Positions 36,720 to 49,300 are shown, counted from the stretch's first letter. The stretch is DNA of 64,000 nt from Lepas anatifera (GCA_034440635.1 JAOTON010000385.1:588501-652500), one strand, 5' to 3'. Notes: generated by a model from the letters alone, not told the origin. Numbers and translations are program-made.

Positions 36720-36945
36720 ATGAAAGTCAGACGGATAACCATTGCATCCAATCAGGACTGCTGCGTTCCTCAGTGTGTATCCTTCCGAAGAAAGTGTCCA
36801 AGTCTCAGCTTTCACAAGTTTCCTCATGATAAGGTGCTGTCCAAGCAGTGGAAGTCGAATCTGATAATTGGGAAGAAGATGGGCTCAAATGCTGCTGTCT
36901 GTTGCAGACATTTTCAGCCATCTGACTTCCATTCACATCCACCTG
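36720..36945 (+). CDS. THAP-type zinc-finger exon (partial)
   Basis: From ATG 36720 the exon encodes a THAP DNA-binding domain of about 75 residues: CCVPQC supplies the first zinc-ligand pair, then LSFHKFPHD, a QWKSNLIIGKK helix region, and VCCRHFQPSDF with the Cys/His pair. It ends at a consensus donor, CACCTG|GTAAGC. No following exon was found; the next sequence is dispersed repeat family A. Since it lies inside a 4.1-kb TIR element with 8-bp target duplications, it is best read as the DNA-binding exon of a transposase, possibly now stranded. A domesticated host THAP gene is the alternative. Confidence 0.8.
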
Positions 36946-36959
36946 GTAAGCGGCTGTGA

Positions 36960-37240
36960 GGCCAGTGTGCAAAGTATGGCATTTTCGATGAGATCTCGTC
37001 CGTGCGAGTTCCCTTGGAGACAGGACCGAGTGGTGCGAACTTTATCAACCTGGTGCGAATTTTCGAGGTTAGTGACACTTAAACTAAACAAATAATGGCT
37101 GAATGGCCATTAAGACACAGGAAGTGCCTTATAAAAAGTCCTTAACTGACTAATGATTGAGGTAGCATTGCATTGTAGGGGTAGAAATGGGTGCATTTTT
37201 CCCCTGGTATGTGGCATATTGGTGCGAATTTTTGGAGCCT
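36960..37240 (+). repeat. Dispersed repeat family A, direct copy
   Basis: Aligns with the minus strand of 19378-19690 over about 280 bp, as described there. It starts about 15 bp after the THAP exon donor, inside the 4.1-kb transposon. Confidence 0.75.
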
Positions 37241-37399
37241 GGTGGTGCGAGAACTTTAGATGGCTGGTGCGACTTGTCTGGCCTGCTGCCATACTTTGCA
37301 GACTGGCTGTGAGGCAATCTCCAGTTCCGCTTATGCCTCCTTCCACTCCCCTTGAGCCTGCTTCTAGCGGGAGTAAGCCTTAATCCTTGGGCCGTCATC

Positions 37400-37645
37400 A
37401 TAGGCGGATCCAGGATTGCCGATCAGGGGCACCTTCCCGGGGGCGGCGCACCATTCTTAACCGGGAAACCCTATCGGTGGGAGCCGACTTTCGTATCCTG
37501 GGAGGGGGATGGTGGTGGGAAGGGAAATTTCAGGGGGCGTGGCCATTTCAGGGGGCGCCGAGGGTCGATGGTGGTGGGCACATACCCCCTTTGCCCCTGG
37601 ATCTGCCTATGGGGCATGTGCCCACTTTGCCGTCCCCCTGATCCG
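37400..37645 (+). mobile_element. MITE family C copy
   Basis: The left end CATAGGCGGATCCAGGATTG and the right blocks CTGGATCTGCCTATG and GATCCGCCTGTG are inverted relatives. Interior blocks (CCTATCGGTGGG, GGGCGCCGAGGGTCGAT) match 56765-57035 directly and 4392-4573 in reverse. No clear target duplication. Nested within the 4.1-kb element. Confidence 0.65.
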
Positions 37646-37778
37646 CCTGTGGCTGCATTCCTTTTTAGCCCGGAAAACTGACATCTTGAAATAATTCGGT
37701 AGATATACGCCTTTATTTGTTTTAAGCCGTCTGAAATTCCAGTTTGAATGTACGATGGAAAATGCGTTTCCAAACACA

Positions 37779-37915
37779 AGCGTCGCCACCGGCAAAGAAG
37801 TGGGGGGCAGCAAACTTCAACCTGATGCTGACTACAAGCTTTGCTCCTTGGGACCAAAAACTTTTCGAATTTGCATTCTTCTCTGCCTTCCGCAGTGGCT
37901 GTTTATAAGCCGCTG
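37779..37915 (+). repeat. Dispersed repeat family B, copy 2
   Basis: Begins AAGCGTCGCCACCGGCAAAG and follows the family B order (AACCTGATGCTGACT, ACCAAAAACTTTTCGAATTTG, TGCCTTCCGCAG). Truncated relative to the copy at 57902-58137. Confidence 0.65.
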
Positions 37916-40328
37916 CCACATACCAAACATAAAACACGTATAATTCACCGCTTACCATGCTATTCCCGGGCCCACTGACGTTGTTTACCTTTTGGAGTCC
38001 CTCTTTCGCGGCCATCTTGGAGGGCACACTAGCGCCGCTGGTGAGCGTGACCGGTGTCAATTATCACATGGTTTTTAACAGACCCCGTTCAAGTTGTTTG
38101 GCAGCATTACGTCATCATGGCTGGAGAGGCACTACAGTTACTATGAAGGGCATTGGAGAAATTGCACTTTTTCGAAGCTCTAAATAACCTGTTTTAGAAC
38201 TGTATCAACAAAACTTATATGGTTGAACAGAAAGCTAAAAGATTTTTATTTGTGAAACCATCAGAGGTTTTGCAAAAACTCCAGTGAAGAATATTATTTT
38301 TACAAATTTTCCAGAGCGTGTCAAAATAAGGACATGTTCAGCACTAACAGCTGTTTGCAGTAAGACTAATCTCGATTTTGATTGGCTGTTGATTTCTGAC
38401 CTTTGATTGGCTGTTGGTGGTACCTGCAGCAGAAGACAATAAACACCGGTGATCTCTTGAGCGAAGGTAAATTTATTTCTCTCGGCTATTAGGTAGGCCT
38501 GAGTTGATCAAATAAATGCATGCCCTTTCAACAAATTCTTTGAAGTGTTATAATTTTTTCATTAGATTTACGTAAAATACGCTGCTCGCCGTTGAGATCA
38601 AGGTTACTGTCAAATGGGTGAAACAAGTTGATTTCGATTTATACTAGATTGGTGCCAAATACGCCCAAACTTGGTATGTTTCAGCTGATCCTTCCAAAAA
38701 CTTAGTAGAATCTCCTATAACTTAGTAGGAAAGGGCGGTGACGTCATCATGGGAGGACTATATTTAGTAGGAAACTTGGTTGTACCCGTAGTTAAAGTAC
38801 CCTGGTTTTTAATACTTTTTAGCCTTGAGGCTACTAAAGCTTGTGCTTCTGCTTTATTGAATTTTTCTTCAAAGACAGTAGTGGCGCACACTGGTTTTTT
38901 ATCTTTATTATTCTTCTGGTTGTTGTCTACGACAACGAAGATTGGTGCGGTAGTTGAATGTTGTCGAAGAAATTGAAGCCATTCACGTTTTATTCACGAC
39001 ATAACGCACAGACGTAGGTAATTTGAAATACTGTTGAGTATTTTTTAGAGAGAGAAGGCAATTGAAACAGTGGGGTTGGTAGGGACGCCCATTTCCAATC
39101 GCCAATTCCAGAATTCTCTTCAATCAAGCTTTTGTTATATGCAAAAAACGTTTTTTTCTTCAATTCAAAGTGATTTTGACCCCAGTACCCACCATTTTTG
39201 GGTCATATGTTGGTTGTGTCACTGAGTTACTTTATAATTAAGTGAAGGAATAGGAATTACATCTGAAAAATGTTGTTTCCAAAGAATGAAATATAGTGAG
39301 AGCTGTGTTCTGTGCTGTGTGTGTGCAACATTATTTTTTCTCTTTCATCTAGTTGAATTGATACTTTTCTCATCTTATAAAGTTGGAATATTGTATCAAA
39401 GAGGCAATGATGTGCTGGAAAGTCACAGTTATATTTTATCTCTTATCGTAGTTTTAGATGAAATGTGGAAACCATTATGAATTTTTCTTTATCCAGACTG
39501 GCTCTGGTCCCTGCACAGTCCGGTAGTCTAGCCTTTGGTCCCGGCTTTAGTCATGCCGACCAAACCTGGTCCCAGTGCCGGGACAGCGGGACCAAAAAAG
39601 TCCCACCTCTACTTAGGAAGCTATTTTTATCCACAAAATCAGGTCCCTAATCCCGAAAATTAACGAATAAAACAAGAAAAACCATTTATGTGCCTATTAT
39701 TTCGATCATCAAGCCTGCCTATTTGGCTCAGGGGTAATAGAGAACATTTGGCTAAAGGCCATTCTGTTCATTGTAAAATTATGAAGGGATTCTGAGGTAT
39801 TCTATCTAAAGTGTGAGCTGGCCAATCTGGAATCTCAACTAGCTGGTGTGCAGTGTTTGTTGTTTGTATGTTTGTATATTTATTATACTGCTGCTGTGTT
39901 CCTTGCCCAGAGAGGAAAGGTGCGATTGGGGGTGTGGAACACGATGGGCCACCCAGGGTAATAGAGGACGGGCCACCTGCTTTCTCTATTGCTTTGTTTA
40001 TGTGTGGCAGGTTCCGGGTTCGTGTCTTGGCAGAGCCGCTGAACAAATTGGTCTGATCCAGGGTAGTGGTCTGATCCCTGAAATTCTTCTCATAAGGGTG
40101 AGTGCCAAGCGAGGCTGTATTATGTACCTGTTGCAGCATGTTCCTTGTATTAATATATTTGAAAATTTTGTTTGTACCTCAGATACCATTGTACCTCAGA
40201 TGAAAAAGCCATCTTGGGGTTGTGCTCTCTCACTCTAGCTTATGTGTATGCATTTGGTGTACTTTTGATGTTTTAATAATTTATGCTGTTTTTTGCCATT
40301 AACAAGTGACATTTATTGCAGCTGAATA

Positions 40329-43300
40329 ATGGGACCACCTCCTGTGGTGACGGGGATCTCCCCAAAGGAGGGGCCACCTGGCACCAAGCTGACAGTTCGG
40401 GGCGAACACCTGGGCACTGGTCAACAGGACCTTGTCTGTAAGTGGATCAGCCTCCTGTCATGCTGAGCAACAACCATTTTTAAAACAGAAAACATGTTAA
40501 TGATGATATGCACTACATCTGGCTTTACCCCTGGTATGTGCTGGGCGAACATGTATTTAGCAGTAGGGATATACCTGACTTGAATCCTTCAAACAAGCTA
40601 GGATTAGAAGTTATATATTTTATTATTTGTGGGTAGGAGCAGAATTCACTCATCTGCAATATGTACATACCTATATGTTGCCATATCCCTGATCTTGTGT
40701 AGTGTGGCTATATTGTACATAGGTACCAGATGTGTGCATAACTCAAGGTTGACTTGCTTAAGATAAGAAAAAGCTCTTGCTGTTTTATGTGTTGGCTGGG
40801 ATTCTGGGCACTTCAGTTGCCTGGGCTACATTTATGTATGGTCTTTGCTTACTTTAGGAAGCTTGCCGAGTCAAAAGAAATATACTTAGCTTGTATTTTG
40901 ATGTGATAATATGCTGACTTTACTTTTGTTAAGTTGGATTAAAAAAAATTATATCCTAAAACCAAAAATATGTAGGGGAAGAAAAGGAGGCAAGAGTCAA
41001 ATCTCAACTCAAATTCCATGGTTACAAATTTTTGTCTTTGTAAGATATCCTTCTGGATCTAACTTTATGAAACTGTGGGATTATATTGGAAAATACTCCC
41101 AAATAAATACAAAAACTACATCACTTAATTGTGACTCACCCAATTGAGTCAATGAGCAGGAGTGTGCTCCTATTCATGGCATGCCTAGCTTCACTGATGC
41201 ACAACTCTGGTACCTAGTACTATTTTTGGCATGCTTGGTTTTAGAATATGTGAAAAGTATGTTACTATAACATCTTGGGGCCTTGTTAGACCTTGACTTT
41301 TAAGAATGGGCGAAATTATGACTCCCTGAAGTCATAAGCAGTCCATATTTTCGGAGTGTGGTGTTCAAGGACTGTTTCTCAAATAGGTAGCTTTTATTTG
41401 TGCAGTTTTACTCAGAATCATTTACAGTACTTTACTGACTGCATTCCTCCTCTGATTAATGAATCCGACCTGGGCCGGATTCCACTCCATTAAGACCTGT
41501 TATGTTTTTGTTTTAGAATGACTGAGTTTGAACAAACACTGGAGCAACCCACTGTACGGTAGTCTTATTCTTCACGTCAAGAATGAGTTAGCATGGTCGA
41601 TGCGTCTATGGACACAATTGCGGAAGTTGTACCTCAAATTGAGTGTGTCTGATGTATGTGGTTGTTGCCATCTTGATTGTCATAATTATATTTTTATCCC
41701 ATTTGCTGGGGTGATTTCTGGACATGCTTTCATTGTTTCCAGTGGCCCATTGAGGTAATTGCCTAGTGCTCCAGTGTCCAACAACAACGGACTATATACT
41801 AATACATCTTGAGTACCTACTAATGCAATCTTGATATTATACCTGAGAGAAAACGACGGAAATTATATTTCACGGAGGCAAATGCGTCTCCAAAAGTCTC
41901 GCAGGACTTTGGACTTTGAAAGAGAGTTCGATTGTGGCCTGAACTGAACTCTGATATACACCCTCTATAAACTGTGTGCACTGCATTTATAATACGAGAC
42001 AGGACTCTTCTCTGCATCCATACATGTGGGACAGAACTGTATACACTGCATCCATATGTGTGAGACAGAACTGTGTGCACTACATCCATAGATGTAAGAC
42101 AGAACTTTGTACACCAGACCTAATGTACCATCCATCCATCCTGAAGTGTGTTACATAGCTGTGTGTACAGAGACTGCCAGGTCAGTCAACTTGATTGCCT
42201 GACCCGCCAGTGTGAGATGAATGGAACTTTTTTCCGTAAAGCGGGCTGAAGCTCTTGAGGAGATGACTTTTGACGAGGAGACACCAGTGTAATCAATTGC
42301 TCTGCTCATCTGCCCCCGGAGTCCTCATAAGCTCCACGCTCACTCGCTGACTGTGAAAGTCTCCCGTGGACACCGCTCTCACCAGGTCTCCGTCTTCAGG
42401 CGCATCGATCGGAAAGTGGGACAGCTCGCTGACGGCAGAGTGGCACAGTCCCAACAAGATCGTCCTGCTGGCGGGAAACTCGCCCGGCTTCTGTGATGTC
42501 ATCATCACCACTCGGTCCGGCGGAGTGGGGTCGTGTACCATCAAATTCAAAGGTGTGGTGGTGACGCGATTTTTTTGGTTTGCACGTGCAATTTTGAAAT
42601 CGGTTACGTAATTCGATTCCTAAAAAGAATTATTCTGAACAATCTGGCATTGACTTTTCTATACCATTTTCCCGTCAACAGTTCTGTAGCGTAATGTTTG
42701 GGAATAATTGTTTGACTAACTCAAATTGTTTGAATACTTTAAATAATTGAGTAATGCATAGTTTGAACGTCTAATCACTGTCTCTTCTCCTTTACCCACT
42801 CGATCACCTCGTTATAACCTCCTCGTTTACCTCCATAAACAAGGGTAGCATTCCAGCACCCGGTCGCGACTAACTGTGGCCTTCCCTCCACTGCCTTACC
42901 CCTCTCTTCATTCACGCCCCGCAGCGTGATATAGGATTGCTACACCTTCAGTGCACCGGGCACCTGCCTGACCGCCTCCCTGGCTGGCGCAGGCGTGGAT
43001 CAGGTGGTGGGGCACCTGAAGGAGTCGGCTGTGTGGCTGAAGGAGTTCAGCTCGGAGCGCGAGCAGATCCTGCAGGAGCTGGTCTCCACCCACAACCTCG
43101 GCCAGGAGGATGTGCTCGGAATCTCAATGGAGGGATATGAGTAAGTGTTCGCAAAGATTTGGAAGTAGATGGAGTCCTGAAGTTGTCCTAGTCGTGGTCA
43201 GTAGCTCATTGACAAGAAGTGGAAACAATTATAATGTGCCTTGAGTTTTTTTGCTTTACCTGTGACTTGCTTGTGCCTTCACACTTACGATATAAACTAT

Positions 43301-46300
43301 TTCCAAAGTAATGCCAAATTCTAGTTATTCAAGAAAATTGTAGATATGCGCAACCTTGGCACCGTTAGTTCAGCAAGGTGATCCATAGCAGTGGTTTCCA
43401 TGGCTGGGCTTATTAGTACCGTACGTTGCAATGGATTATACGGTTACAGGTAAGTTCTCGCGCTATTTGGTCAAGATTCCGGTAATTCAAAAAGTATTGG
43501 TGTTGGGGACAGATTGTGCTTTATTCTAGTGGTTTGTGTTATGATTTGATTCATTCTTTAGACGACATAAAAGTGATACCTACTTTTCGCTTATATATTT
43601 CAGCACTTACGCAGCACTAAAATCCGCTATGTCTTCATTCCATCCCAGCTCTGATTTTATTGTTTCACTTCTTTCTATCATGAAACCGCCACCGCTCTTC
43701 CCGTCCTTCCCGTCACCTGAAGGATGCGTATCCCTGCACACTTACACTGTATAGAGACCACCAAAGTGCATTGCCTGACCCGTGACCGAGTTCACTGATA
43801 GATACATTTTCCTCTTTTATTCCGTTTGTCACCAGTATGGTTGTATCAACTCTTTCCAAATTTTAATGGAGCAGGCTTCCCTTTCTCTCACGCTGTTCAT
43901 CTCTCCGTCGCCAGGGTGCGTTTTCTGAGTCCGTCTCTTCGTCTCCAGGGTGCGTTTCCGAACTCTTGTCTCTTTGTCACCAGGGTGCGTTTTCCCGACT
44001 CCGTCTCTCTGTTGCCAGGGTGCTTTTTCCCGACTTGATCTCCTTTGCCAGGGTGCTTTTTCCCCGACTTCGTCTCTCTTTTGCCAGGGTGCGTTTCCTG
44101 ACTTCGTCTCTGCGTTGCCAGGACGGGTCTTCCTGACTCCGTCTCCCCATTGCCAGGGCGGTTTTTCCTACCCCTTGTCTCGCCGTCGCCAGGGTGCGTT
44201 TTCCTGACGAGGAGCTGGAGTCGTTGTTCCCGAGCCGGTCGGGCAGTCTGTTCTCGGAGGCGTTCCACCCGGCCTGGTTTCTGCTGGAGAACCACCACCA
44301 GAGCGGCTACGATGACCTCCGCGCCGGACTCAGCTTCCTCCGCCGCAAAGTCAACGCCGAGAAAGAGGGCCAGCTCACCTTCCTCAAGGTACGCCAACGA
44401 GCCAACCATGTCAAGTGGGTTAGAGATGAAAAGTGTTGTAGTTTGGGAAATTTTTATTGCCATGGAAATCTTATTGAATTCAGATTTGAAAGACCTGCGC
44501 TGAGCTTTCCTGCGAGGTTTAAGCTTGCCCAAACCGAACACGTGGCGGCCGCTATGTGTATACATGGCCAATGATGGATAGTTCCGGGCCGCAGTGGGAC
44601 AACAGTTTCCGTGTGTAATTCAGCGGTGCCGAGGTGGGGTGTTCCGTGGCTTTGTCACCATTAACACTGGCTCTGTGACGGCAGGATTACGCCGGTCTGG
44701 TGATAGACCAGCTGGACGCGCTCTCCGAAATGCGGCAGCTGTTTCAGAGTCACACGGCTGTGTCCGACCCGGTCGCTGCCATGGACCAGGCCATCAACAG
44801 TGGGTGGCTGTACCCGCAACGGGCGAAATCGCGATGCGGTCTGCTTCTATGCGGCAGTTTATTATCGTGATCTCGGGCATGCATTAACGGAATTATTTAT
44901 GTTTGTCTTTAGTGACAATTCACTATAGGCGCTTGATTGACGTTATAGTTGTTATTGAACTGGATGTACGTTTTCGTGAAATTAGTGAGGACAATGCATA
45001 GAATGCTAGACGTATGCTTCTGTGTTACTTCCCTTTGACATTCCAGCGGACTTCCATTCTTTCTCGTGGCCCACTGAATTTCATCCCCATTAATCCGTGT
45101 CGCCGGTAATTGCAGTCTGATCTCTAATCGTCAAGAAAGAAGGCTTAAAACGGTTCAGACCTTTGACAAACTTCAACCTATTAAACTCGTCTCCCGCTAA
45201 CGTTGCCTACCCCTCTCGCCAGCGAGTAAGGAGGAGGCGGACAAGCTGTTCCAGGACGTGCTGCGTCGGAAGGAGCGCGCCGACGCCACCCGCTCGGCCC
45301 TGGGCGTGCTGCAGCGCTACCGCTTCCTCTTCTTCCTGCCCGTCTCCATCGAGCGCAACATGCGCCGGCGCGAGTTCGACGTCATCATCAACGACTACGC
45401 CAAGGCGCGCGGCCTGTTCGCCGACACTGAGGTTCAGGTGAGCTGATCCTGGCGTCTTTCATGGTGCCTGCGCTTGTCAGGAAATTATTTGTTGTGGATA
45501 CAAGGACAATGGACCATTGGTTGCCTGGTTTTGTTCGTGAATGAATAGTGTTAAATATTTAAATCCTGGTGTAAGATTACATGACCTCTTTTCAAACTAG
45601 TTCCTGCGATTACCACTAGCCATAGCTCCGCTGTTTCTTTGTGGCCATTAACTGATAAAATGGCCAAGATCACAGTACTCCTCAGGTATTCATACTGTTT
45701 TGCAGTGTGTCTAGTATGTAGTCTTGTATGATTTTCACTTTTTTCATTCGCTGTCGAGGGGATTCTGTTACGTCGGGGAAAGGCACTGGACTTTTACACG
45801 GTCGACCCGAGTTTAATCCCTCCGGGCGGGTATTCGGCATAAGTATTTCCGATCCCCATAATACCGTTCCAGCAGGGTCAGAGTTGGCCAAACCATATGA
45901 CTTCAGTAGTCGGTGTGTCGTACAGCCCCAAAGTTGCCTTCGCCACCGTCATTTGGATGGGGGAAGGTAAACCCCCCTCTCTATGTATCGACAGGTCTTT
46001 AAGCAGGTGATGGGAGTGGTGGAGACCAAGATCGCTAACCTACGCGACATTCTGAAGGCCAAGCTAAAGGAAGTGAATGGTTCATTCGAGGAACAGAAAC
46101 AGATTATCAGGTGCGTGGCTGGAAGTGTGTGGTGCGTGGGAAGGGACTTTTTGTGGTTGTGTTTTTGGTTTTTTGTTGTCTGTTTTAATAGCGTTTTGTG
46201 TTGCTTCTGCGGTGCGATTTCCGATGCCGCACGAACACCTTAAATAGGCCTACACTATTAAATAACAATGTGTTTGGCGCGCGTTTTTTTTTATTTATAA

Positions 46301-49300
46301 CTGGGGGTTGAATTTGACGACTCGTAAAGTGTCATGTCGAGCATTATTGGGCATGTTCCCACGTGAAATGAATTCAAGACATGTTTTTCGTCTCTTGTTT
46401 GTTGTCACCACCTGATCAATATCAACTACGAATTTAAACCGCGGTAATCTTAAACACCGTGCGTGCCTTGTGTTAGAATCAATGTATTTTTAATATATTT
46501 TTCAGACGCAATTAGCCACAGAGAAGAGTAATTGTAGTCTCTTCTGCGTTCCGTGTTTTTTAAGCTTGTTTTACATCAGCTGCTGCTCTACGAAAACGAC
46601 TGGTTTATAATTCCCGACTTTTATATACTGTTAAATGTTCTACACACGTCATGTTCTTCAGACTCCGTGGTTGTGGCCGAGTCTCCAAACGGTACCCTTT
46701 CTTGGTATACGCCTTGCTGCAGATACCTGGTTAGTCTGGACACACCAGGCGACGTCGGGTGGGAGTGCATCCTCTCCGAGCACGCTTTCATCCGCGGCGT
46801 GCTGGCCTCGTGTCGGGAGCAGTACGCCTCCCCGGGTCCAGCACCGTCAGTTCAGCAGGGGATGCCCAGGTGAGCAGTGCCCTTCCAGTTTCGTGGTCTC
46901 TTGAGCATTTTTAATCGATCAGTTGAAGCAGTGTGACGGGCTTAACAAATGGCTATGATGTCCATATCTGATTTTGTGCACCACAGCACAGTGAGTGTTG
47001 TTATTGGCAATATCTAGATGCAGATTCTAAAGAATACGCCTCAATAATGCTGCTAATCCTGATAAGTTCTTGATAACCACATACGACATAACCCAATTAC
47101 CCCATGCATCCTAAGCCGTGCCCCAGCGCTCGGTAGCTATCCTCTGTCACACCGGAGCCAATGGTGACGCCCGGCAGACGGCGGCGCCCCGATCGTGCTG
47201 TTCATAGAGGACGTGGCAGACCGGATGGCGGCCAAGTTCCCGGGTCTCTTCAAGCTGGGCCAGTGCTACTTCCAGGGCGAGCTCCACAGCACGCCCGACC
47301 CCAGCCGCAAGCCAGACTTCAAGGTCAGTGGACATGCGAGCTAGCACGTCTGAAGAAAGCGCCTAGTTGATTTAATGCAGGTTCAATCTTTCATATGGCC
47401 GTTTAGGTCGCCAAGTGCAGATGCAGTGGACTGACTGCAAGGGCAGGTCGGTACATCTTCATTTGTATGTTCAGCTCGTCCTAGCGCTGTAACCTTTATT
47501 CGCGTCACGCGGTGTAATCGTCAGCAGGGAGTTCATTTTCCAAAAAAAAAAAAAAAAAAAACGGGACGTGATCTCAGTGAAAACAATCGGTAAAACATCC
47601 CCCAGTGCATATGTGTGGAATCCAACCCCGGCCTGGGTTGGAGTGTGAACTAGTGTGATGGGGGCGGGGGTTCTCTCGGCCTCTGGCTAGCAGCACGGAG
47701 GGAAGCTAACCGAACTGAGTATGTTGTATCCAGCGGAGCTGTCCATTTCCCTTCACTACGTAGTGAGCGGCATATTTGCATCTCCCGCCAGCGTCTGGTG
47801 AGCAGTGTGGTGGAGCTGTGCTCAGTGCCGTGTGTATTCCGTCAGCGTCTGGTGACCAGCATGGTGGAACTGTGCTCAGTGTCGCGTCTATTCCGTCAGT
47901 GTCTGGTGAGCAGCGTGGTGGAACTGTGTCCAGTGTCGCCTCTATTCCGTCAGCGTCTGGTGAGCAGCGTGGTGGAGCTGCGCTCAGTGTCGCCTCTATT
48001 CCGTCAGCGTCTGGTGAGCAGCGTGGTGGAGCTGCGCTCAGTGTCGTGTGTTTTCCGTCAGCGTCTGGTGAACAGCGTGGTGGGGCTGTGTCCAGTGTCG
48101 CGTCTATTCCGTCAATGTCTGGTGAGCAGCGTGGTGGAGATGTGCTCAGTGTCGTGTCTTTTCCGTCAGCGTCTGGTCAGCAGTGTGGTGGAGCTGTGGT
48201 GCGCGCTGGTGCGGGGTGCGCTGCTGCCCCACACGGCCGACGCCGCCGAGCTGACGTGGCCGGACACGCTGCGGGAGCCGGTGTGGCTGGAGGCATGTCT
48301 GAGGGAAGTCACCGCCACCTACGGCAGTCTGCAGGGCCTGGGTGTGGCGCCTGAGTCGCTGGACGAGGTCAGCCAGCTGGTCTTCGACCTCAGGTCAGTC
48401 ACAGCCCCGTCCGTGTCCATCGACCTCAGGTCAGTCACAGCCCCGTCCGTGTCCATCGACCTCAGGTCAGTCACAGCCCCGTCCGTGTCCATCGACCGTA
48501 TATGTTTGCGCAAAGGTCCTATTCTTTTGCGAATAAAAATGCAACTAAGGTGAACTACCTTCTTGATGTGTCTTTTAACGTACATAAGAATTAGATGTAC
48601 TGCACAGGCCATTTTTTTTATCACTGTATGACTTTTTTTGCTTTCCCTGCACGAATATAAAAGTATCAATGCATTTTGGCCAAGCCGCATGTCCATGTCG
48701 TCATCAGCCGCAGCTGATATGGCGCGGCTTGTCTTCGCTGAACCGTGTGTTTGATACGTGCACGAAGCCCTGACGTTTGTTTGATCGGTGCAGGAAGCCC
48801 TGACGTGTGTTTTATATGTGCAGGAAGGCCTGCCGTGTGTGTGATATGTGCAGGAAGTCCTGACGTGTGTTTGATATGTGCAGGAAGCCCTGAGGTATGT
48901 TTTATATGTGCAGGAAGCCCTGACGTTTGTTTGATCGGTGCAGGAAGCCCTGACGTGTGTGTGATATGTGCAGGGAGCCCTGACGTGTGTGTGATCTGTA
49001 CAGGAAGCCCTGACGTGTGTTTGATATGTGCAGGAAGCCTTGAGGTATGTTTTATATGGGCAGGAAGGCCTGCCGTGTGTGTGATCTGTGTAGGAAGCCC
49101 TGACGTGTGTGTGATCTGTGTAGGAAGCCCTGACGTGCTTGTGTGTGATCTGTGCAGGAAGCACTGACGTCCGTGTGATCTGTGCAGGAAGCACTGTCTG
49201 ATGGCGCTGTTCCGGCGCGCCATGGACGCGGTGCGGCAGCTGCCCGGCCGCAGCGCCTGCACGCTGGAGACCACCCTCGACGCCAGCGGATACGGATACA

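Larger units (their letters stand above)
35513..39611. mobile_element. 4.1-kb hAT-like transposon with THAP exon
   Basis: A perfect 8-bp duplication CTTAGGAA lies at 35505-35512 and 39612-39619. The ends are inverted: TAGAGGTGGGACTTTTTGG at the left, and TAGAGGTGGGACTTTTTTGG on the reverse strand at the right. TAGAG fits the hAT terminal consensus YARNG. Just inside both ends are repeated GGTCCCGG motifs, resembling subterminal transposase-binding arrays. The element contains a THAP-domain exon (36720-36945) and copies of repeat families A, C and B. No full transposase is readable, so it is probably inactive. P elements also make 8-bp duplications and encode THAP domains, so that superfamily is an alternative. 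Confidence 0.85.

Noticed and set aside
47541..47562. Poly(A) run as the tail of a retrotransposed copy
   Set aside because: An isolated A run in EXOC2 intron 9 with no upstream retrocopy and no target duplication visible.
48745..49167. 140-residue plus-strand ORF of [10 protein letters not shown] repeats
   Set aside because: Same array read in another frame; the real exon after it uses a different frame.
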